Origin: Lachnoclostridium edouardi
GTDB lineage: Bacteria; Bacillota; Clostridia; Lachnospirales; Lachnospiraceae
Assembly: GCF_900240245.1 (NCBI RefSeq)
Contig: NZ_OESQ01000001.1
Coordinates: 3,054,913 to 3,118,912 of the forward strand
Reading direction: 5' to 3'
DNA: 64,000 bases
Shown: positions 35,415-45,415 of the stretch, piece by piece
Layout of the letters: the number at the start of each line of letters is the position of its first letter
Numbering within the stretch: the stretch's first letter is position 1
Made by a program: the position numbers and the translations under genes
The notes under the pieces: generated by a model
The model's database searches: none
Seen by the model: only the letters and a program-made list of their open reading frames with translations
Told to the model about the DNA's origin: nothing

Positions 35415-35798
35415 ATGAGCCGTAGAAGAAAACAGACAAATGTAGTGGGAAATGTGCTTGGCATTACAGGAAAGATCGTTGTATACGTTCTGGTTGGCTT
35501 TCTCCTGTTTCAGGGAATGACAAAGGGGTATGCCTTTGGATATGAGCTGTTTAATCCTAAAGCAGTGTCCGGCGCGCCGGGAGTGGAGAAGCAGGTGACA
35601 ATCCAGGAAGGCGCCTCTGCCTCTCAGGTGGCGAAAACTCTGAAAACATACGGCCTGATTACAAACGAATATATATTTATTCTCCAGGATAAATTTTTTG
35701 ATTATACCATTCATCCTGGAACATATACGCTGACCACAGCTATGACCTCCAGAGATATGTTGGAACTGTTTAATGAGGTTCAGGAGGACGAGCAGTGA
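35415..35798 (+). CDS. Short MltG/YceG-like membrane protein without catalytic domain
   Basis: A 127-residue protein: basic N-terminus (RRRKQ), one membrane helix (about 18-37), then VTIQEGASASQVAKTLKTYGLITNEYIFILQ and HPGTYTLTTAMTSRDMLELF, the LysM-like N-terminal part of the MltG endolytic transglycosylase family. The catalytic lytic domain is absent, so it is not an active murein enzyme. Short forms like this occur next to trmR in clostridia. Its stop overlaps the GTG start of the methyltransferase gene. Confidence 0.75.
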   Translation: MSRRRKQTNVVGNVLGITGKIVVYVLVGFLLFQGMTKGYAFGYELFNPKAVSGAPGVEKQVTIQEGASASQVAKTLKTYGLITNEYIFILQDKFFDYTIHPGTYTLTTAMTSRDMLELFNEVQEDEQ

Positions 35799-36439
35799 TT
35801 GTAAATGAAAGAATTACAGGATATCTTCACTCCCTGGATCAGGGAAACGGAGAGCTTTTAGATGAAATTGAGAGAAAGGCCAGGACAGAGCAGGTTCCCA
35901 TTATCAGAAAAGAAACGGCTGCTCTCTTAAAAACAATGGTGGTTTCTAAACAGCCTAAGGCTATTTTAGAGGTGGGAACGGCGGTGGGCTACTCCGCTCT
36001 TATTATGAGCCAGGTTATGCCGGCTGACTGCCGCATTACTACCATAGAAAAATATCCTCCCAGAATTAAAGAGGCCCAGAAAAATTTCCGCCTGGCAGGG
36101 GAGGAAAACAGAATCTGCCTGATGGCGGGAGATGCAGAAGAGATTTTAAAAGGATTACAAGGTGTTTACGACTTTGTCTTTATGGATGGGGCAAAGGGGC
36201 AGTATCTTCACTGGCTGCCCCTTATTTTGGAAAAAATGTCTGCAGGAGGCATATTGTTTTCTGACAATGTGCTTCAGGACGGAGATCTGGCGGAATCCAG
36301 ATTTGCAGTGGAAAGACGGGACAGAACCATTCATAAAAGGATGAGAGAATACTTATATACGTTGACCCATCACCCACAGCTTCAGTCGGCTGTGGTGCCT
36401 GTGGGGGACGGCGTGACCATAAGCGTAAAGCTTTATTGA
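35795..36439 (+). CDS. trmR: tRNA 5-hydroxyuridine methyltransferase (TrmR-like)
   Basis: A 214-residue class I SAM methyltransferase of the O-methyltransferase/YrrM family; TrmR methylates ho5U34 to mo5U34 in tRNA. Motif I is ILEVGTAVGYSALIM (about 57-71), then TTIEKYPPRIKEAQ, FVFMDGAKGQYLHWLP and ILFSDNVLQDG, with the metal-binding-type Asp residues of the family. The functional call is strengthened by the next gene, a TrhP-like U32 protein that makes ho5U34. GTG start at 35795 overlaps the preceding stop by four bases. Confidence 0.85.
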   Translation: MIVNERITGYLHSLDQGNGELLDEIERKARTEQVPIIRKETAALLKTMVVSKQPKAILEVGTAVGYSALIMSQVMPADCRITTIEKYPPRIKEAQKNFRLAGEENRICLMAGDAEEILKGLQGVYDFVFMDGAKGQYLHWLPLILEKMSAGGILFSDNVLQDGDLAESRFAVERRDRTIHKRMREYLYTLTHHPQLQSAVVPVGDGVTISVKLY

Positions 36440-36449
36440 AAGGACAGTT

Positions 36450-37691
36450 ATGAGAAAAACAGAGCTTTTAATCCCGGCTGGAAGCCTGGAGGTGTTAAAG
36501 GTAGCGGTGCTTTACGGGGCAGACGCTGTCTATCTGGGCGGAGAAGCCTTTGGTTTAAGGGCAAAGGCCAGAAATTTTACAAATGAGGAAATTGCCCAAG
36601 GAATTGCTTTTGCCCATGAACATGGGGTAAAGGTTTATATTACTGCAAATATTCTGGCTCACAATGACGATCTGCCAAAGGTGGAGGAATATTTTAAGGA
36701 GTTAAAGGAAATCGCCCCTGACGGCCTTATTATTTCAGACCCAGGCGTGTTTTCCATTGCCAGGAAAATTGTGCCTGAAATTGAAATCCATATCAGCACT
36801 CAGGCCAATAATACAAATTACGGCACCTACAGATTTTGGTGGGAGCAGGGGGCAAAGAGAGTGGTTTCAGCAAGGGAGCTGTCCCTGGCTGAGATTAAGG
36901 AGATCAGAGATCATATTCCTGACAATATGCAGATAGAAAGTTTTATTCACGGAGCAATGTGCATTTCCTATTCCGGCCGCTGTCTGTTAAGTAATTTCTT
37001 TACAGGCAGAGACGCCAATCAGGGGGCCTGCACCCATCCCTGCCGCTGGAAATACGCAGTGGTGGAGGAGACTCGTCCAGGAGAATATATGCCTGTTTAT
37101 GAAAATGAAAGGGGCACCTATATTTTTAATTCCAAGGACCTGTGTATGATTCAGCATGTACCGGAGATGATTCAGGCGGGAATTGACAGCTTTAAAATTG
37201 AAGGTAGAATGAAAACAGCCCTGTACGTGGCCACTGTGGCCAGGGCGTACCGCCTGGCCATTGATGCATATAACAGAGATCCGGCGGAGTATGAAAAAAA
37301 TCTGCCCTGGTATTTAGAAGAAATCGGCAAGTGCACCAGCCGTGATTTTACTACAGGATTTTATTTTGGAAAGCCTACAGAAGAATCTCAGATTTACAAC
37401 AGCAATACTTATTATACTAATTATACTTACTTAGGCACTGTAGCTTTTGTAGACGAAAGAGGATTTTGCAAGCTGGAGCAGAAAAACAAGTTTTCCGTAG
37501 GGGAGACAATTGAAATTATGAAGCCTTCCGGCGAAAATCTGGAGGCTGTAGTGCAGGGGATTTATGATGAAGACGGAAATCCTCAGGACAGCTGCCCTCA
37601 TTCCAGACAGATTTTCTATGCAGATTTAAGCGTAAGGCCGGAGCCTTATGATATTTTAAGAAGAAGAGAAGTGGATAAGACAGAAGAATAG
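36450..37691 (+). CDS. trhP: tRNA 5-hydroxyuridine biosynthesis protein TrhP-like (peptidase U32)
   Basis: A 413-residue U32-family protein; TrhP/YegQ members are needed with iron-sulfur biogenesis and prephenate for ho5U34 formation in tRNA rather than for proteolysis. It has ELLIPAGSLEVLKVAVLYGADAVYLGG at the N-terminus, ELSLAEIKEI, and the signature FIHGAMCISYSGRCLLSNFFTGRDANQGACTHPCRWKY (about 170-205), with four cysteines that could hold a cluster. AAGGAC is the only visible site before ATG 36450. It acts one step before TrmR. Confidence 0.88.
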   Translation: MRKTELLIPAGSLEVLKVAVLYGADAVYLGGEAFGLRAKARNFTNEEIAQGIAFAHEHGVKVYITANILAHNDDLPKVEEYFKELKEIAPDGLIISDPGVFSIARKIVPEIEIHISTQANNTNYGTYRFWWEQGAKRVVSARELSLAEIKEIRDHIPDNMQIESFIHGAMCISYSGRCLLSNFFTGRDANQGACTHPCRWKYAVVEETRPGEYMPVYENERGTYIFNSKDLCMIQHVPEMIQAGIDSFKIEGRMKTALYVATVARAYRLAIDAYNRDPAEYEKNLPWYLEEIGKCTSRDFTTGFYFGKPTEESQIYNSNTYYTNYTYLGTVAFVDERGFCKLEQKNKFSVGETIEIMKPSGENLEAVVQGIYDEDGNPQDSCPHSRQIFYADLSVRPEPYDILRRREVDKTEE

Positions 37692-37755
37692 GGAAATTAT
37701 GACTGCGGCATTTCAGGAATGGGTGCCGCTTTCTGGCTATAGACAGGAGGCTTTT

Positions 37756-38553
37756 ATGACCTTGGTACTAATGATAGGCGCGGCAGTTTGTCTGCTGTAT
37801 TATGCAGGAATTGTTATTTTTTCCGGTATTACCACATCCTTTGCATGGATTTGGCTGGTTCTTGCCTTTGCTTTAGGAGGCGGAGCCCTTTTTCGCAGAT
37901 ATTGCTGTATGATGCCGGGAAGGGCGCCTTTGTGGGCAGTTGTTTCAGCTATTACATTGTGCTGTGCTTTTGCAATTATATTTATTGTGGTGGAGGTTTT
38001 GATTTTTTCAGGAGTGGCTGCTGCGCCTGAAAAAAATCTGGATTATGTGATTGTGCTGGGAGCTAAGGTGAGACGGGACGGAATCAGCAAAACTTTGAAA
38101 ATGAGGCTGGATAAGGCGATAGAGTACTCTGAAGCCAACCCTGATACGATGATTGTAGTCTCAGGGGGCAAGGGGCCTGACGAACCGGCGGCAGAGGCGG
38201 AGGCAATGAAGGCATATTTAGTCTTTAACGGAGTTCCCAAGGAACAAATTTTAGTGGAAGCCCGCTCCTTCAGCACAGTAGAAAATATTGCTTACAGCAA
38301 GGTGCTGATTGAAGAGGATTGGAAAACCCGGAAGATGACAAAAAGAGAGCCGGGGAATCAGGAGGGCAGGGAAGCATCCATTGGAGTTGTGACAAGTGAT
38401 TTCCACATATTCCGTGCAAAAGAAATCGGAAAAAAATGGGGATTTCCCAACATGAAAGGAATTCCGGCCAGCTCTGATCTGTTTATGATGCCTCATTACT
38501 GCGTCAGAGAATGCGCGGCTGTGCTGAAAGACAAATTAATGGGAAATATGTAA
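37756..38553 (+). CDS. YdcF/DUF218-family membrane protein
   Basis: A 265-residue protein with three to four N-terminal membrane segments (about 1-100) followed by a DUF218 domain: DYVIVLGAKVRRDGISKTLKMRLDKAI, MIVVSGGKGPDEPAAEAEAMKAYLV, ARSFSTVENIAYSK and VVTSDFHIFRAKEI. The family includes SanA and YdcF, linked to envelope and polysaccharide metabolism, with no defined reaction. AGGAGG at 37745-37750 supports ATG 37756; the longer frame from 37699 has no good site. Confidence 0.85.
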   Translation: MTLVLMIGAAVCLLYYAGIVIFSGITTSFAWIWLVLAFALGGGALFRRYCCMMPGRAPLWAVVSAITLCCAFAIIFIVVEVLIFSGVAAAPEKNLDYVIVLGAKVRRDGISKTLKMRLDKAIEYSEANPDTMIVVSGGKGPDEPAAEAEAMKAYLVFNGVPKEQILVEARSFSTVENIAYSKVLIEEDWKTRKMTKREPGNQEGREASIGVVTSDFHIFRAKEIGKKWGFPNMKGIPASSDLFMMPHYCVRECAAVLKDKLMGNM

Positions 38554-38614
38554 TATAAAATCTGGCAATAAGGATATGATAAAGACAGAAAATAAAGAAA
38601 GGTGAGAACATTCC

Positions 38615-41548
38615 ATGAAAGGCTTAGAAAAATTACAGAATTTAAAGGCATATGAGGTAAAGGAAAACCGTTTTGTAAAGGAACTGGATTCTCAGGGCGT
38701 TATTTTGGAGCATAAAAAAACAGGAGCCAAAGTGTTCCTTCTTTCTAATGAGGACGACAATAAAGTATTCTGCATCGGATTCCGCACGCCTCCCTCAGAC
38801 TCTACAGGAGTGCCTCATATTTTAGAGCACAGCGTGCTTTGCGGGTCTGATAAGTTTCCTGTAAAGGACCCTTTTGTAGAGCTGGTAAAAGGCTCCTTAA
38901 ACACATTTTTAAATGCTATGACTTATCCTGATAAAACAGTATATCCTGTGGCCAGCTGCAACGAAAAGGATTTCCAGAATCTGATGGATGTATACATGGA
39001 CGCAGTGCTTCATCCAAACATTTACAAGGAAGAAAAAATATTTAAGCAGGAAGGCTGGCACTATGAGCTGGAGTCAGAGGAAGGCCCTCTTACTTATAAC
39101 GGAGTTGTTTACAATGAAATGAAAGGAGTATTCTCCTCCCCGGAAAGCGTTTTGGACAGATATATTCAAAAGCTTTTATATCCGGACAGCTGCTATACCC
39201 ACGAGTCAGGGGGAGATCCGGCTTTTATTCCCGACCTGACATATGAGGAGTTTTTGGAATTTCACAAAACCTACTATCATCCCTCCAACAGCTATATTTA
39301 TTTATATGGAGATATGGATATGGCAGAAAAGCTGCAGTGGCTGGACGAGGCTTATTTGTGCCATTATGACAGAAAGCAGGTAGATTCTGAAATTTTGCAG
39401 CAGAAGCCTTTTAAGAAGCCGGTGGAGGAAGAAATTTTCTATTCTATTACAGAGGAAGAGCCGGAGAAACAGGCTACTTATCTTTCTGTAAATACAGTAG
39501 TGGGAAATGATCTGGATAAAAATTTGTATTTAGCGTTCCAGATTTTAGAGTATACATTGCTTTCAGCCCCGGGAGCGCCTTTAAAGCAGGCGTTGCTGGA
39601 CGCCGGAATCGGCCAGGACATTATGGGAGGATATGAAAGCGGAATACTGCAGCCTTATTTTTCAGTTGTGGCGAAAAATGGGGAGAAGGAGCAGAAGGGA
39701 GAATTTCTGGCTGTGCTGAAAGGCACTTTAAGAAAACTGGCAGACCAGGGCATTAATAAGAAAAGCCTGAAGGCTGGAATTAATTATTATGAATTCCGCT
39801 ACAGGGAGGCTGACTACGGCTCTGCTCCCAAAGGGCTGATGTACGGTTTACAATCCTTAGACAGCTGGCTGTACGGCGGAGATCCTATGCTTCATCTGGA
39901 GTATGAGGAAACCTTTAAGTTTTTGAAAGAAGGGGTGGAAAAGGGATATTTTGAGCAGCTGATCAGAGATTATTTGCTGGACAATCCATTTGAGGCTGTG
40001 ATTACTGTCAGCCCTAAGAAAAACTTAACCGGGGAAAGGGACGAGGCCCTGGCGGCTAAACTGGCTCAGTATAAGGAATCTCTTTCTTTAGAAGAAATTC
40101 AAAGGCTGATAAAGGAAACAAAGGAATTAAAAAGGTATCAGGATGAACCGTCCCCAAAAGAGCTATTGGAAAAAATTCCGCTGCTTTCCAGGGAGGACAT
40201 TGGCAGACAGGCGGAGGAGCTGATTTGGGAAGAAACATTTTCTCAAGGCCTCAAGGTAATCCGCCACTGTGTAAATACTTCAGGAATCGGATACTTAAAA
40301 GTGCTGTTTGGCACAGATAAGGTGCCGGCCAAAGATCTGCCTTATGTAGGGTTATTAAAGTCTGTGTTAGGATATGTAGATACAGAAAACTACAGCTACA
40401 GCGAGCTGACAAGTGAAATTCATTTAAACAGCGGAGGTTTAGGTTTAAGCGTTACTTCTTATCCCAACTTAAACTGCAGCGAGAACTTTACAGGAGTATT
40501 TGCAGCTGACATTCGGGTGCTTTATGAAAAGCTGGATTTTGGATTTGAAATCCTGGCTGAAATTTTTACAGGTTCTGTGCTGGATGATGAAAAACGTTTA
40601 GGAGAAATTTTAAATGAAACAAGGTCCAGGGCCAGAATGAGGATTGAAAACGCCGGTCATTCCGCCGCTGTTTCCAGAGCCACCTCTTATTTTTCTCCTA
40701 CCTCTGCATTTAATGAAATGACAGGAGGCATCACCTACTATCATTTCCTGGAGGAGATTACAAAGAATTTTGAGTCCAGAAAACAGGAAGTGATTGGCAA
40801 GCTGAAGGAAATCTGCAGAAAAATATTTACAAAAGACAATCTTCTGATTAGCTATACTGCTGGAAAGGACGGCTTTTATAATCTGGAAGAGGCCATGAAA
40901 AAGCTGACGGATAAGCTTTATGAAGGCGGCGGACAAATATATCCGTTTTCCTGGATTAAGGGAAATAAAAATGAAGGCTTTAAAACCTCCTCCCAGGTGA
41001 ATTATGTGGCCCGCTGCGGAAACTTTAAAGAAAAAGGTTTTCAGTATACAGGAGCGTTAAGGATTTTAAAGGTTATGCTCAGCTATGATTATTTGTGGCT
41101 GAATATTCGTGTAAAAGGCGGAGCTTACGGCTGTATGAGCGGATTTGGCCGTTCTGGAGAAGGCTATTTGGTGTCCTACAGAGATCCTAATGTGAAGGAA
41201 ACAAACCAGATTTATGAGGGAGTTACAGAATATTTAAGAAATTTCCAGGCAGACGACAGAGATATGACAAAATTTGTTATCGGTACCATCAGCGATATGG
41301 ACACGCCTCTTACACCGTCTATAAAAGGAGCCAGAGGCTTATCTGCATATCTTTCTGGAGTGACGCAGGAGATGCTTCAGGAGGAAAGAGACCAGGTGCT
41401 GACGGCAGGAACTGAGGACATCAGAGCTTTGGCGGACTTGGTGCAGGCTATGTTAGATACGGAAAGTCTTTGCGTAATCGGAAATGAAGAGAAAATAAAT
41501 GAAAATAAAAATATGTTTAACGAAGTGAAAAATCTTTACCACGGATAA
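38615..41548 (+). CDS. M16C-family metallopeptidase (presequence protease-like)
   Basis: A 977-residue insulinase-type zinc peptidase resembling the presequence protease PreP. The inverted zinc motif HxxEH is H68-I-L-E71-H72 (GVPHILEHSVLCGS), with a distal Glu in YNEMKGVFSSPES (about 170). M16C proteins fold into two clam-shell halves on one chain and degrade short unstructured peptides; a bacterial cytosolic role is assumed as there is no signal peptide. AAGGTGAG precedes the start. It is separate in function from the flanking DUF218 and era genes. Confidence 0.93.
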   Translation: MKGLEKLQNLKAYEVKENRFVKELDSQGVILEHKKTGAKVFLLSNEDDNKVFCIGFRTPPSDSTGVPHILEHSVLCGSDKFPVKDPFVELVKGSLNTFLNAMTYPDKTVYPVASCNEKDFQNLMDVYMDAVLHPNIYKEEKIFKQEGWHYELESEEGPLTYNGVVYNEMKGVFSSPESVLDRYIQKLLYPDSCYTHESGGDPAFIPDLTYEEFLEFHKTYYHPSNSYIYLYGDMDMAEKLQWLDEAYLCHYDRKQVDSEILQQKPFKKPVEEEIFYSITEEEPEKQATYLSVNTVVGNDLDKNLYLAFQILEYTLLSAPGAPLKQALLDAGIGQDIMGGYESGILQPYFSVVAKNGEKEQKGEFLAVLKGTLRKLADQGINKKSLKAGINYYEFRYREADYGSAPKGLMYGLQSLDSWLYGGDPMLHLEYEETFKFLKEGVEKGYFEQLIRDYLLDNPFEAVITVSPKKNLTGERDEALAAKLAQYKESLSLEEIQRLIKETKELKRYQDEPSPKELLEKIPLLSREDIGRQAEELIWEETFSQGLKVIRHCVNTSGIGYLKVLFGTDKVPAKDLPYVGLLKSVLGYVDTENYSYSELTSEIHLNSGGLGLSVTSYPNLNCSENFTGVFAADIRVLYEKLDFGFEILAEIFTGSVLDDEKRLGEILNETRSRARMRIENAGHSAAVSRATSYFSPTSAFNEMTGGITYYHFLEEITKNFESRKQEVIGKLKEICRKIFTKDNLLISYTAGKDGFYNLEEAMKKLTDKLYEGGGQIYPFSWIKGNKNEGFKTSSQVNYVARCGNFKEKGFQYTGALRILKVMLSYDYLWLNIRVKGGAYGCMSGFGRSGEGYLVSYRDPNVKETNQIYEGVTEYLRNFQADDRDMTKFVIGTISDMDTPLTPSIKGARGLSAYLSGVTQEMLQEERDQVLTAGTEDIRALADLVQAMLDTESLCVIGNEEKINENKNMFNEVKNLYHG

Positions 41549-41571
41549 TACAGAGGAAAAAGGAGAATAGA

Positions 41572-42477
41572 ATGGAATACAACCAGAAATCCGGCTTTGT
41601 CACCTTAATCGGCAGGCCAAATGTGGGAAAGTCCACATTGATGAACTGTCTGATCGGCCAGAAAATAGCCATTACGTCTGATAAGCCTCAGACCACCAGA
41701 AACAGGATTCAGACAGTATATACAGACCAAAGAGGACAGATTATTTTTCTGGACACTCCCGGCATTCACAAGGCTAAAAATAAGCTGGGAGAATATATGG
41801 TAAATGTGGCGGAGCACACCTTAAAGGAAGTAGATGTGATTTTATGGCTGGTGGAGCCTACTGACTTTATTGGGGCAGGAGAAAGACATATTGCAGAGCA
41901 GCTGAACAAGGTAAAAACGCCGGTGATTCTGATTATTAACAAGACGGACACAATAAAAAACCAGGATGAGATTTTAAGATTTATTTCCGCTTATAAGGAC
42001 ATTTGTCCTTTTGCTGAGATTGTTCCAGTATCTGCCCTGAAAAAGAAAAATACAGATCTATTAACGGAATTGATTTTTAAATATCTGCCCTACGGGCCTC
42101 AGTATTATGACGAGGACACAGTGACAGACCAGCCCATGAGACAGATTGCGGCAGAGCTGATCAGAGAAAAGGCTTTGCGCCTGTTAAGCGATGAGATTCC
42201 CCACGGCATTGCAGTGACTATTGAAAAAATGACGGAGCGAAACAACGGCATTATGGATATAGAGGCCAGCATTGTGTGCGAAAGAGATTCCCACAAGGGA
42301 ATTATTATTGGAAAAGGCGGAGCCATGCTGAAAAAAATCGGAACAGCAGCCAGACGGGAAATAGAAAATCTGGTGGACACCCAGGTGAATTTAAAGCTGT
42401 GGGTAAAGGTGAGAAAAGAATGGCGCGACAGCGAGCTGTATATGAAAAATTACGGGTATGACGTAAAGGAGACCTAA
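41572..42477 (+). CDS. era: GTPase Era
   Basis: Ribosome-assembly GTPase acting on 16S rRNA and the 30S subunit. The 301-residue protein has G1 GRPNVGKST (about 13-21), the QTTRNRI switch I region, G3 DTPGIHKAKNKL, G4 NKTD, and a C-terminal KH RNA-binding domain with GIIIGKGGAMLKKIGTAAR (about 240-262). AGGAGAA precedes ATG 41572. It is followed 21 bases later by recO, a common Firmicute pairing. Confidence 0.97.
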   Translation: MEYNQKSGFVTLIGRPNVGKSTLMNCLIGQKIAITSDKPQTTRNRIQTVYTDQRGQIIFLDTPGIHKAKNKLGEYMVNVAEHTLKEVDVILWLVEPTDFIGAGERHIAEQLNKVKTPVILIINKTDTIKNQDEILRFISAYKDICPFAEIVPVSALKKKNTDLLTELIFKYLPYGPQYYDEDTVTDQPMRQIAAELIREKALRLLSDEIPHGIAVTIEKMTERNNGIMDIEASIVCERDSHKGIIIGKGGAMLKKIGTAARREIENLVDTQVNLKLWVKVRKEWRDSELYMKNYGYDVKET

Positions 42478-42498
42478 ACAGAAACAGCAGGTGAAAAG

Positions 42499-43149
42499 TT
42501 GAGGGAACAGGTAACAGTAACAGGCGTGGTCCTGAAAGCCGCGCCTTCAGGAGAAACAGATAAACGTTTGGTAGTGCTTACCAGGGAGAGGGGACGGATT
42601 ACAGTATTTGCAAGAGGGGCCAGAAGGCCTGGCAGCAGCTTTATGGCTGTCAGCCGTCCCTTTGTATTTGCTAAATTTTCTCTGTACGAGGGGCGGGAAG
42701 CATATAACCTTCAGTCTGTAGAGGTGGCGGAGTACTTTAATGAGCTGGCACAAGATGTGGAAGGCGCCTGCTACGGCTCCTATTTTCTGGAAATAGCTGA
42801 TTATTATACAAGAGAAAACGTAGACGAGACAGCTATGATGACCTTAATATATCAGGGGCTTAGGGCTCTTCTTCACCCTAATCTGAAAAGAGAGCTGGTG
42901 AGGAGGATTTTTGAGCTGAAGGCCATGGTTATTAACGGGGAATATACAGCCCTGCCTCCTAAAAAAACGGGAGATTCCGCCTGCTATACATGGGAGTATG
43001 TTGTGGGAGCTCCTTTAGAGAAGCTTTATACATTTACTATTACAGATCAGGTGCTGAAGGAATTTGGAGACTGTGTGGAAATAGAGAGAAAAAGGTATAT
43101 GGACAGAGAATTTCATTCTCTGGAAATTTTAAAGGTATTGAAAATGTAA
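42499..43149 (+). CDS. recO: DNA repair protein RecO
   Basis: Mediator of RecA loading in the RecFOR pathway. The 216-residue protein has the N-terminal OB-fold with TGVVLKAAPSGETDKRLVVLTRERGRITVFARGARRPGS, and the C-terminal helical part YGSYFLEIADYYTRENVDE. The zinc-finger cysteines of some RecO proteins are not seen and the protein is somewhat shorter than the usual 240-250 residues. The start is TTG 42499, with AGGTGA 3-8 bases upstream. Confidence 0.88.
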   Translation: MREQVTVTGVVLKAAPSGETDKRLVVLTRERGRITVFARGARRPGSSFMAVSRPFVFAKFSLYEGREAYNLQSVEVAEYFNELAQDVEGACYGSYFLEIADYYTRENVDETAMMTLIYQGLRALLHPNLKRELVRRIFELKAMVINGEYTALPPKKTGDSACYTWEYVVGAPLEKLYTFTITDQVLKEFGDCVEIERKRYMDREFHSLEILKVLKM

Positions 43150-43232
43150 AAGAAAACCAGTATAATGTCACGTAGCAGAATGGGACTTTATGAAATGTCT
43201 CAAAGTGTAAGGTAAGCAACAGGAGGAAAGAA

Positions 43233-43865
43233 ATGAAAAAGGCAGCAATAGTTCTTGCATTGGCGGCAGCAATGCTTTTTACAGGCTGTGCCGGCAAAGG
43301 GGGAAAATCCGGGGAATATTCTCCAAAAGAAAGCAGCGTTTATGTGGCCTCAGACGGAACCCTTTCCAGCGGATTGGTGGAAACGTACGAAAAGGACAAT
43401 TACGACGGGGAAAGTCTGAAAACATTTTTGGAGGACGCAGTATCCAGATACACAGAAGAAAATACGGGGGAAGGGCAGAGCGCGCCTGTAACCTTAAAGG
43501 ACTGCAGTGTGGCAGACGGCACAATGAAAGCAGTGTTCCAGTACGGCAGCCCGGAGGATATGATAAATTTTGCAAAGGCTCAGCAGGACGATTCTATAGG
43601 ACTGACTGATATGGAAATACAAAGCGTGTCAGACGGCTTGGTGGACGGAAAAATTTCTGATAAAAGCTTTAAGGACGCCAAGGGTCAGGAGGCCGGATTA
43701 AGCCAGATAGCCAAGGAGGATAAGGCTACCTTAATCACTACCACAGGCACGGCCACTATTGAAACGCAGGGAAAGATCCTTTATGTTTCGGAGGGAGTGG
43801 AACTTTTGTCAGATAAAAATATTGCTAAGGTATCAGGGGACAGAGCTTATATTATTTTTAAATAA
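43233..43865 (+). CDS. Putative lipoprotein
   Basis: A 210-residue exported protein. The N-terminus is [21 protein letters not shown], with a lipobox LFTGC (Cys19-20), so it should be a diacylglyceryl lipoprotein on the outer face of the membrane. The mature part is acidic and Ser/Gly/Lys-rich, with alternating strands and no family I recognise. AGGAGG at 43221-43226 precedes the ATG. It sits between recO and glyS and may be transcribed from its own promoter in the 83-base gap. Confidence 0.8.
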   Translation: MKKAAIVLALAAAMLFTGCAGKGGKSGEYSPKESSVYVASDGTLSSGLVETYEKDNYDGESLKTFLEDAVSRYTEENTGEGQSAPVTLKDCSVADGTMKAVFQYGSPEDMINFAKAQQDDSIGLTDMEIQSVSDGLVDGKISDKSFKDAKGQEAGLSQIAKEDKATLITTTGTATIETQGKILYVSEGVELLSDKNIAKVSGDRAYIIFK

Positions 43866-43891
43866 ATAAGAAAAGAAAGAGGTTAAGTAAC

Positions 43892-45280
43892 ATGGAAAAG
43901 ACAATGGAAAAAATTGTGGCGCTGGCAAAGAACAGAGGATTTGTATATCCTGGCTCTGAGATTTACGGCGGTCTGGCAAATACCTGGGATTACGGCAACC
44001 TGGGAGTGGAGCTGAAGAATAATGTAAAAAAAGCCTGGTGGCAGAAATTTATTATGGAAAGTCCTTACAATGTAGGTGTGGACTGCGCCATTCTTATGAA
44101 TTCTCAGACCTGGATTGCTTCCGGACATTTAGGGGGATTTTCAGATCCTCTTATGGACTGCAAAAGCTGTAAAGAGCGTTTCCGTGCAGATAAATTAATT
44201 GAGGATTATATGCAGGAAAAGGGCATTGTGATTGAAGGATCAGTGGATGCGTGGTCCCAGGAGCAGATGAAGCAGTATATTGATGACAATAATATTTGCT
44301 GCCCAAGCTGCGGAAAACATGATTTTACGGATATCCGCCAGTTTAACCTGATGTTTAAAACGTTCCAGGGGGTTACAGAGGACGCGAAAAACGTTGTTTA
44401 TTTAAGACCGGAAACTGCACAGGGAATCTTTGTAAACTTTAAAAATGTGCAGAGAACCTCCAGAAAGAAAGTGCCCTTTGGAATTGGACAGATAGGAAAG
44501 TCCTTCAGAAATGAGATTACTCCTGGAAACTTTACCTTCCGTACTCGTGAGTTTGAGCAGATGGAGTTGGAATTTTTCTGCAAGCCTGACACTGACTTAG
44601 AGTGGTTTGACTATTGGAAGAATTTTTGTATTAACTGGCTGAAGGCCTTAGGCATTAAAGATGACGAGATGCGCTACAGAGACCACGATAAAGAAGAATT
44701 GTCCTTCTACAGCAAAGCTACTACAGATATTGAGTTTTTGTTCCCCTTTGGCTGGGGCGAGCTGTGGGGAATCGCAGACAGAACTGACTATGACCTGACT
44801 CAGCATCAGAACGTATCCGGACAGGATTTATCCTACTTTGACGATGACAGCAAGGAAAGATATGTCCCTTATGTAATTGAGCCTTCTCTGGGTGCAGACC
44901 GTGTAACCTTAGCTTTCTTATGCGCAGCTTATGATGAAGAGGAAATTGGAGAGGGAGACGTGCGTACAGTTCTGCACTTCCATCCTGCATTAGCTCCTGT
45001 AAAGGTAGGCGTGCTGCCTCTTTCTAAAAAGCTGAATGAAGGCGCTGAGAAGGTATTTGCAGAGCTGTCTAAATATTATAACTGTGAGTTTGACGACAGA
45101 GGAAATATTGGAAAGAGATACAGAAGACAAGATGAAATCGGAACTCCATTCTGCATCACTTATGATTTTGACTCTGAAGAGGACCATGCAGTTACTGTGA
45201 GAGACAGAGACACTATGGAGCAGGTGAGAGTGCCGATTACAGAGCTGAAGGCTTATTTTGAAGATAAGTTTCGTTTTTAA
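43892..45280 (+). CDS. glyS: Glycyl-tRNA synthetase (alpha2 type)
   Basis: A 462-residue class II synthetase of the homodimeric eukaryotic-like/GlyQS-independent type. Residues 1-170 hold the first catalytic motif with [21 protein letters not shown]; a zinc-type pair is seen as CKSCKERF and [10 protein letters not shown]. Motif 2 is [25 protein letters not shown] and motif 3 includes [17 protein letters not shown]; the anticodon-binding domain is the last 100 residues. The gap upstream is only 26 bases, too small for a T-box, so this gene is likely co-transcribed with the lipoprotein. Confidence 0.96.
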   Translation: MEKTMEKIVALAKNRGFVYPGSEIYGGLANTWDYGNLGVELKNNVKKAWWQKFIMESPYNVGVDCAILMNSQTWIASGHLGGFSDPLMDCKSCKERFRADKLIEDYMQEKGIVIEGSVDAWSQEQMKQYIDDNNICCPSCGKHDFTDIRQFNLMFKTFQGVTEDAKNVVYLRPETAQGIFVNFKNVQRTSRKKVPFGIGQIGKSFRNEITPGNFTFRTREFEQMELEFFCKPDTDLEWFDYWKNFCINWLKALGIKDDEMRYRDHDKEELSFYSKATTDIEFLFPFGWGELWGIADRTDYDLTQHQNVSGQDLSYFDDDSKERYVPYVIEPSLGADRVTLAFLCAAYDEEEIGEGDVRTVLHFHPALAPVKVGVLPLSKKLNEGAEKVFAELSKYYNCEFDDRGNIGKRYRRQDEIGTPFCITYDFDSEEDHAVTVRDRDTMEQVRVPITELKAYFEDKFRF

Positions 45281-45415
45281 TTGAACAGGCAAAAAGTTTC
45301 CTGGATTTTGTAAATAAAAGCAGAAGGATGGAGCTGCCATTTTTGCGGCATTGCAGCAGCATGAAGCAAAGATGGGGGCTCCATTATTAATGAGGTGCAG
45401 TATGAGAGGTGAAGT

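Noticed and set aside
43866..43891. Possible T-box leader before glyS
   Set aside because: The gap is only 26 bases, far too short for a T-box riboswitch.
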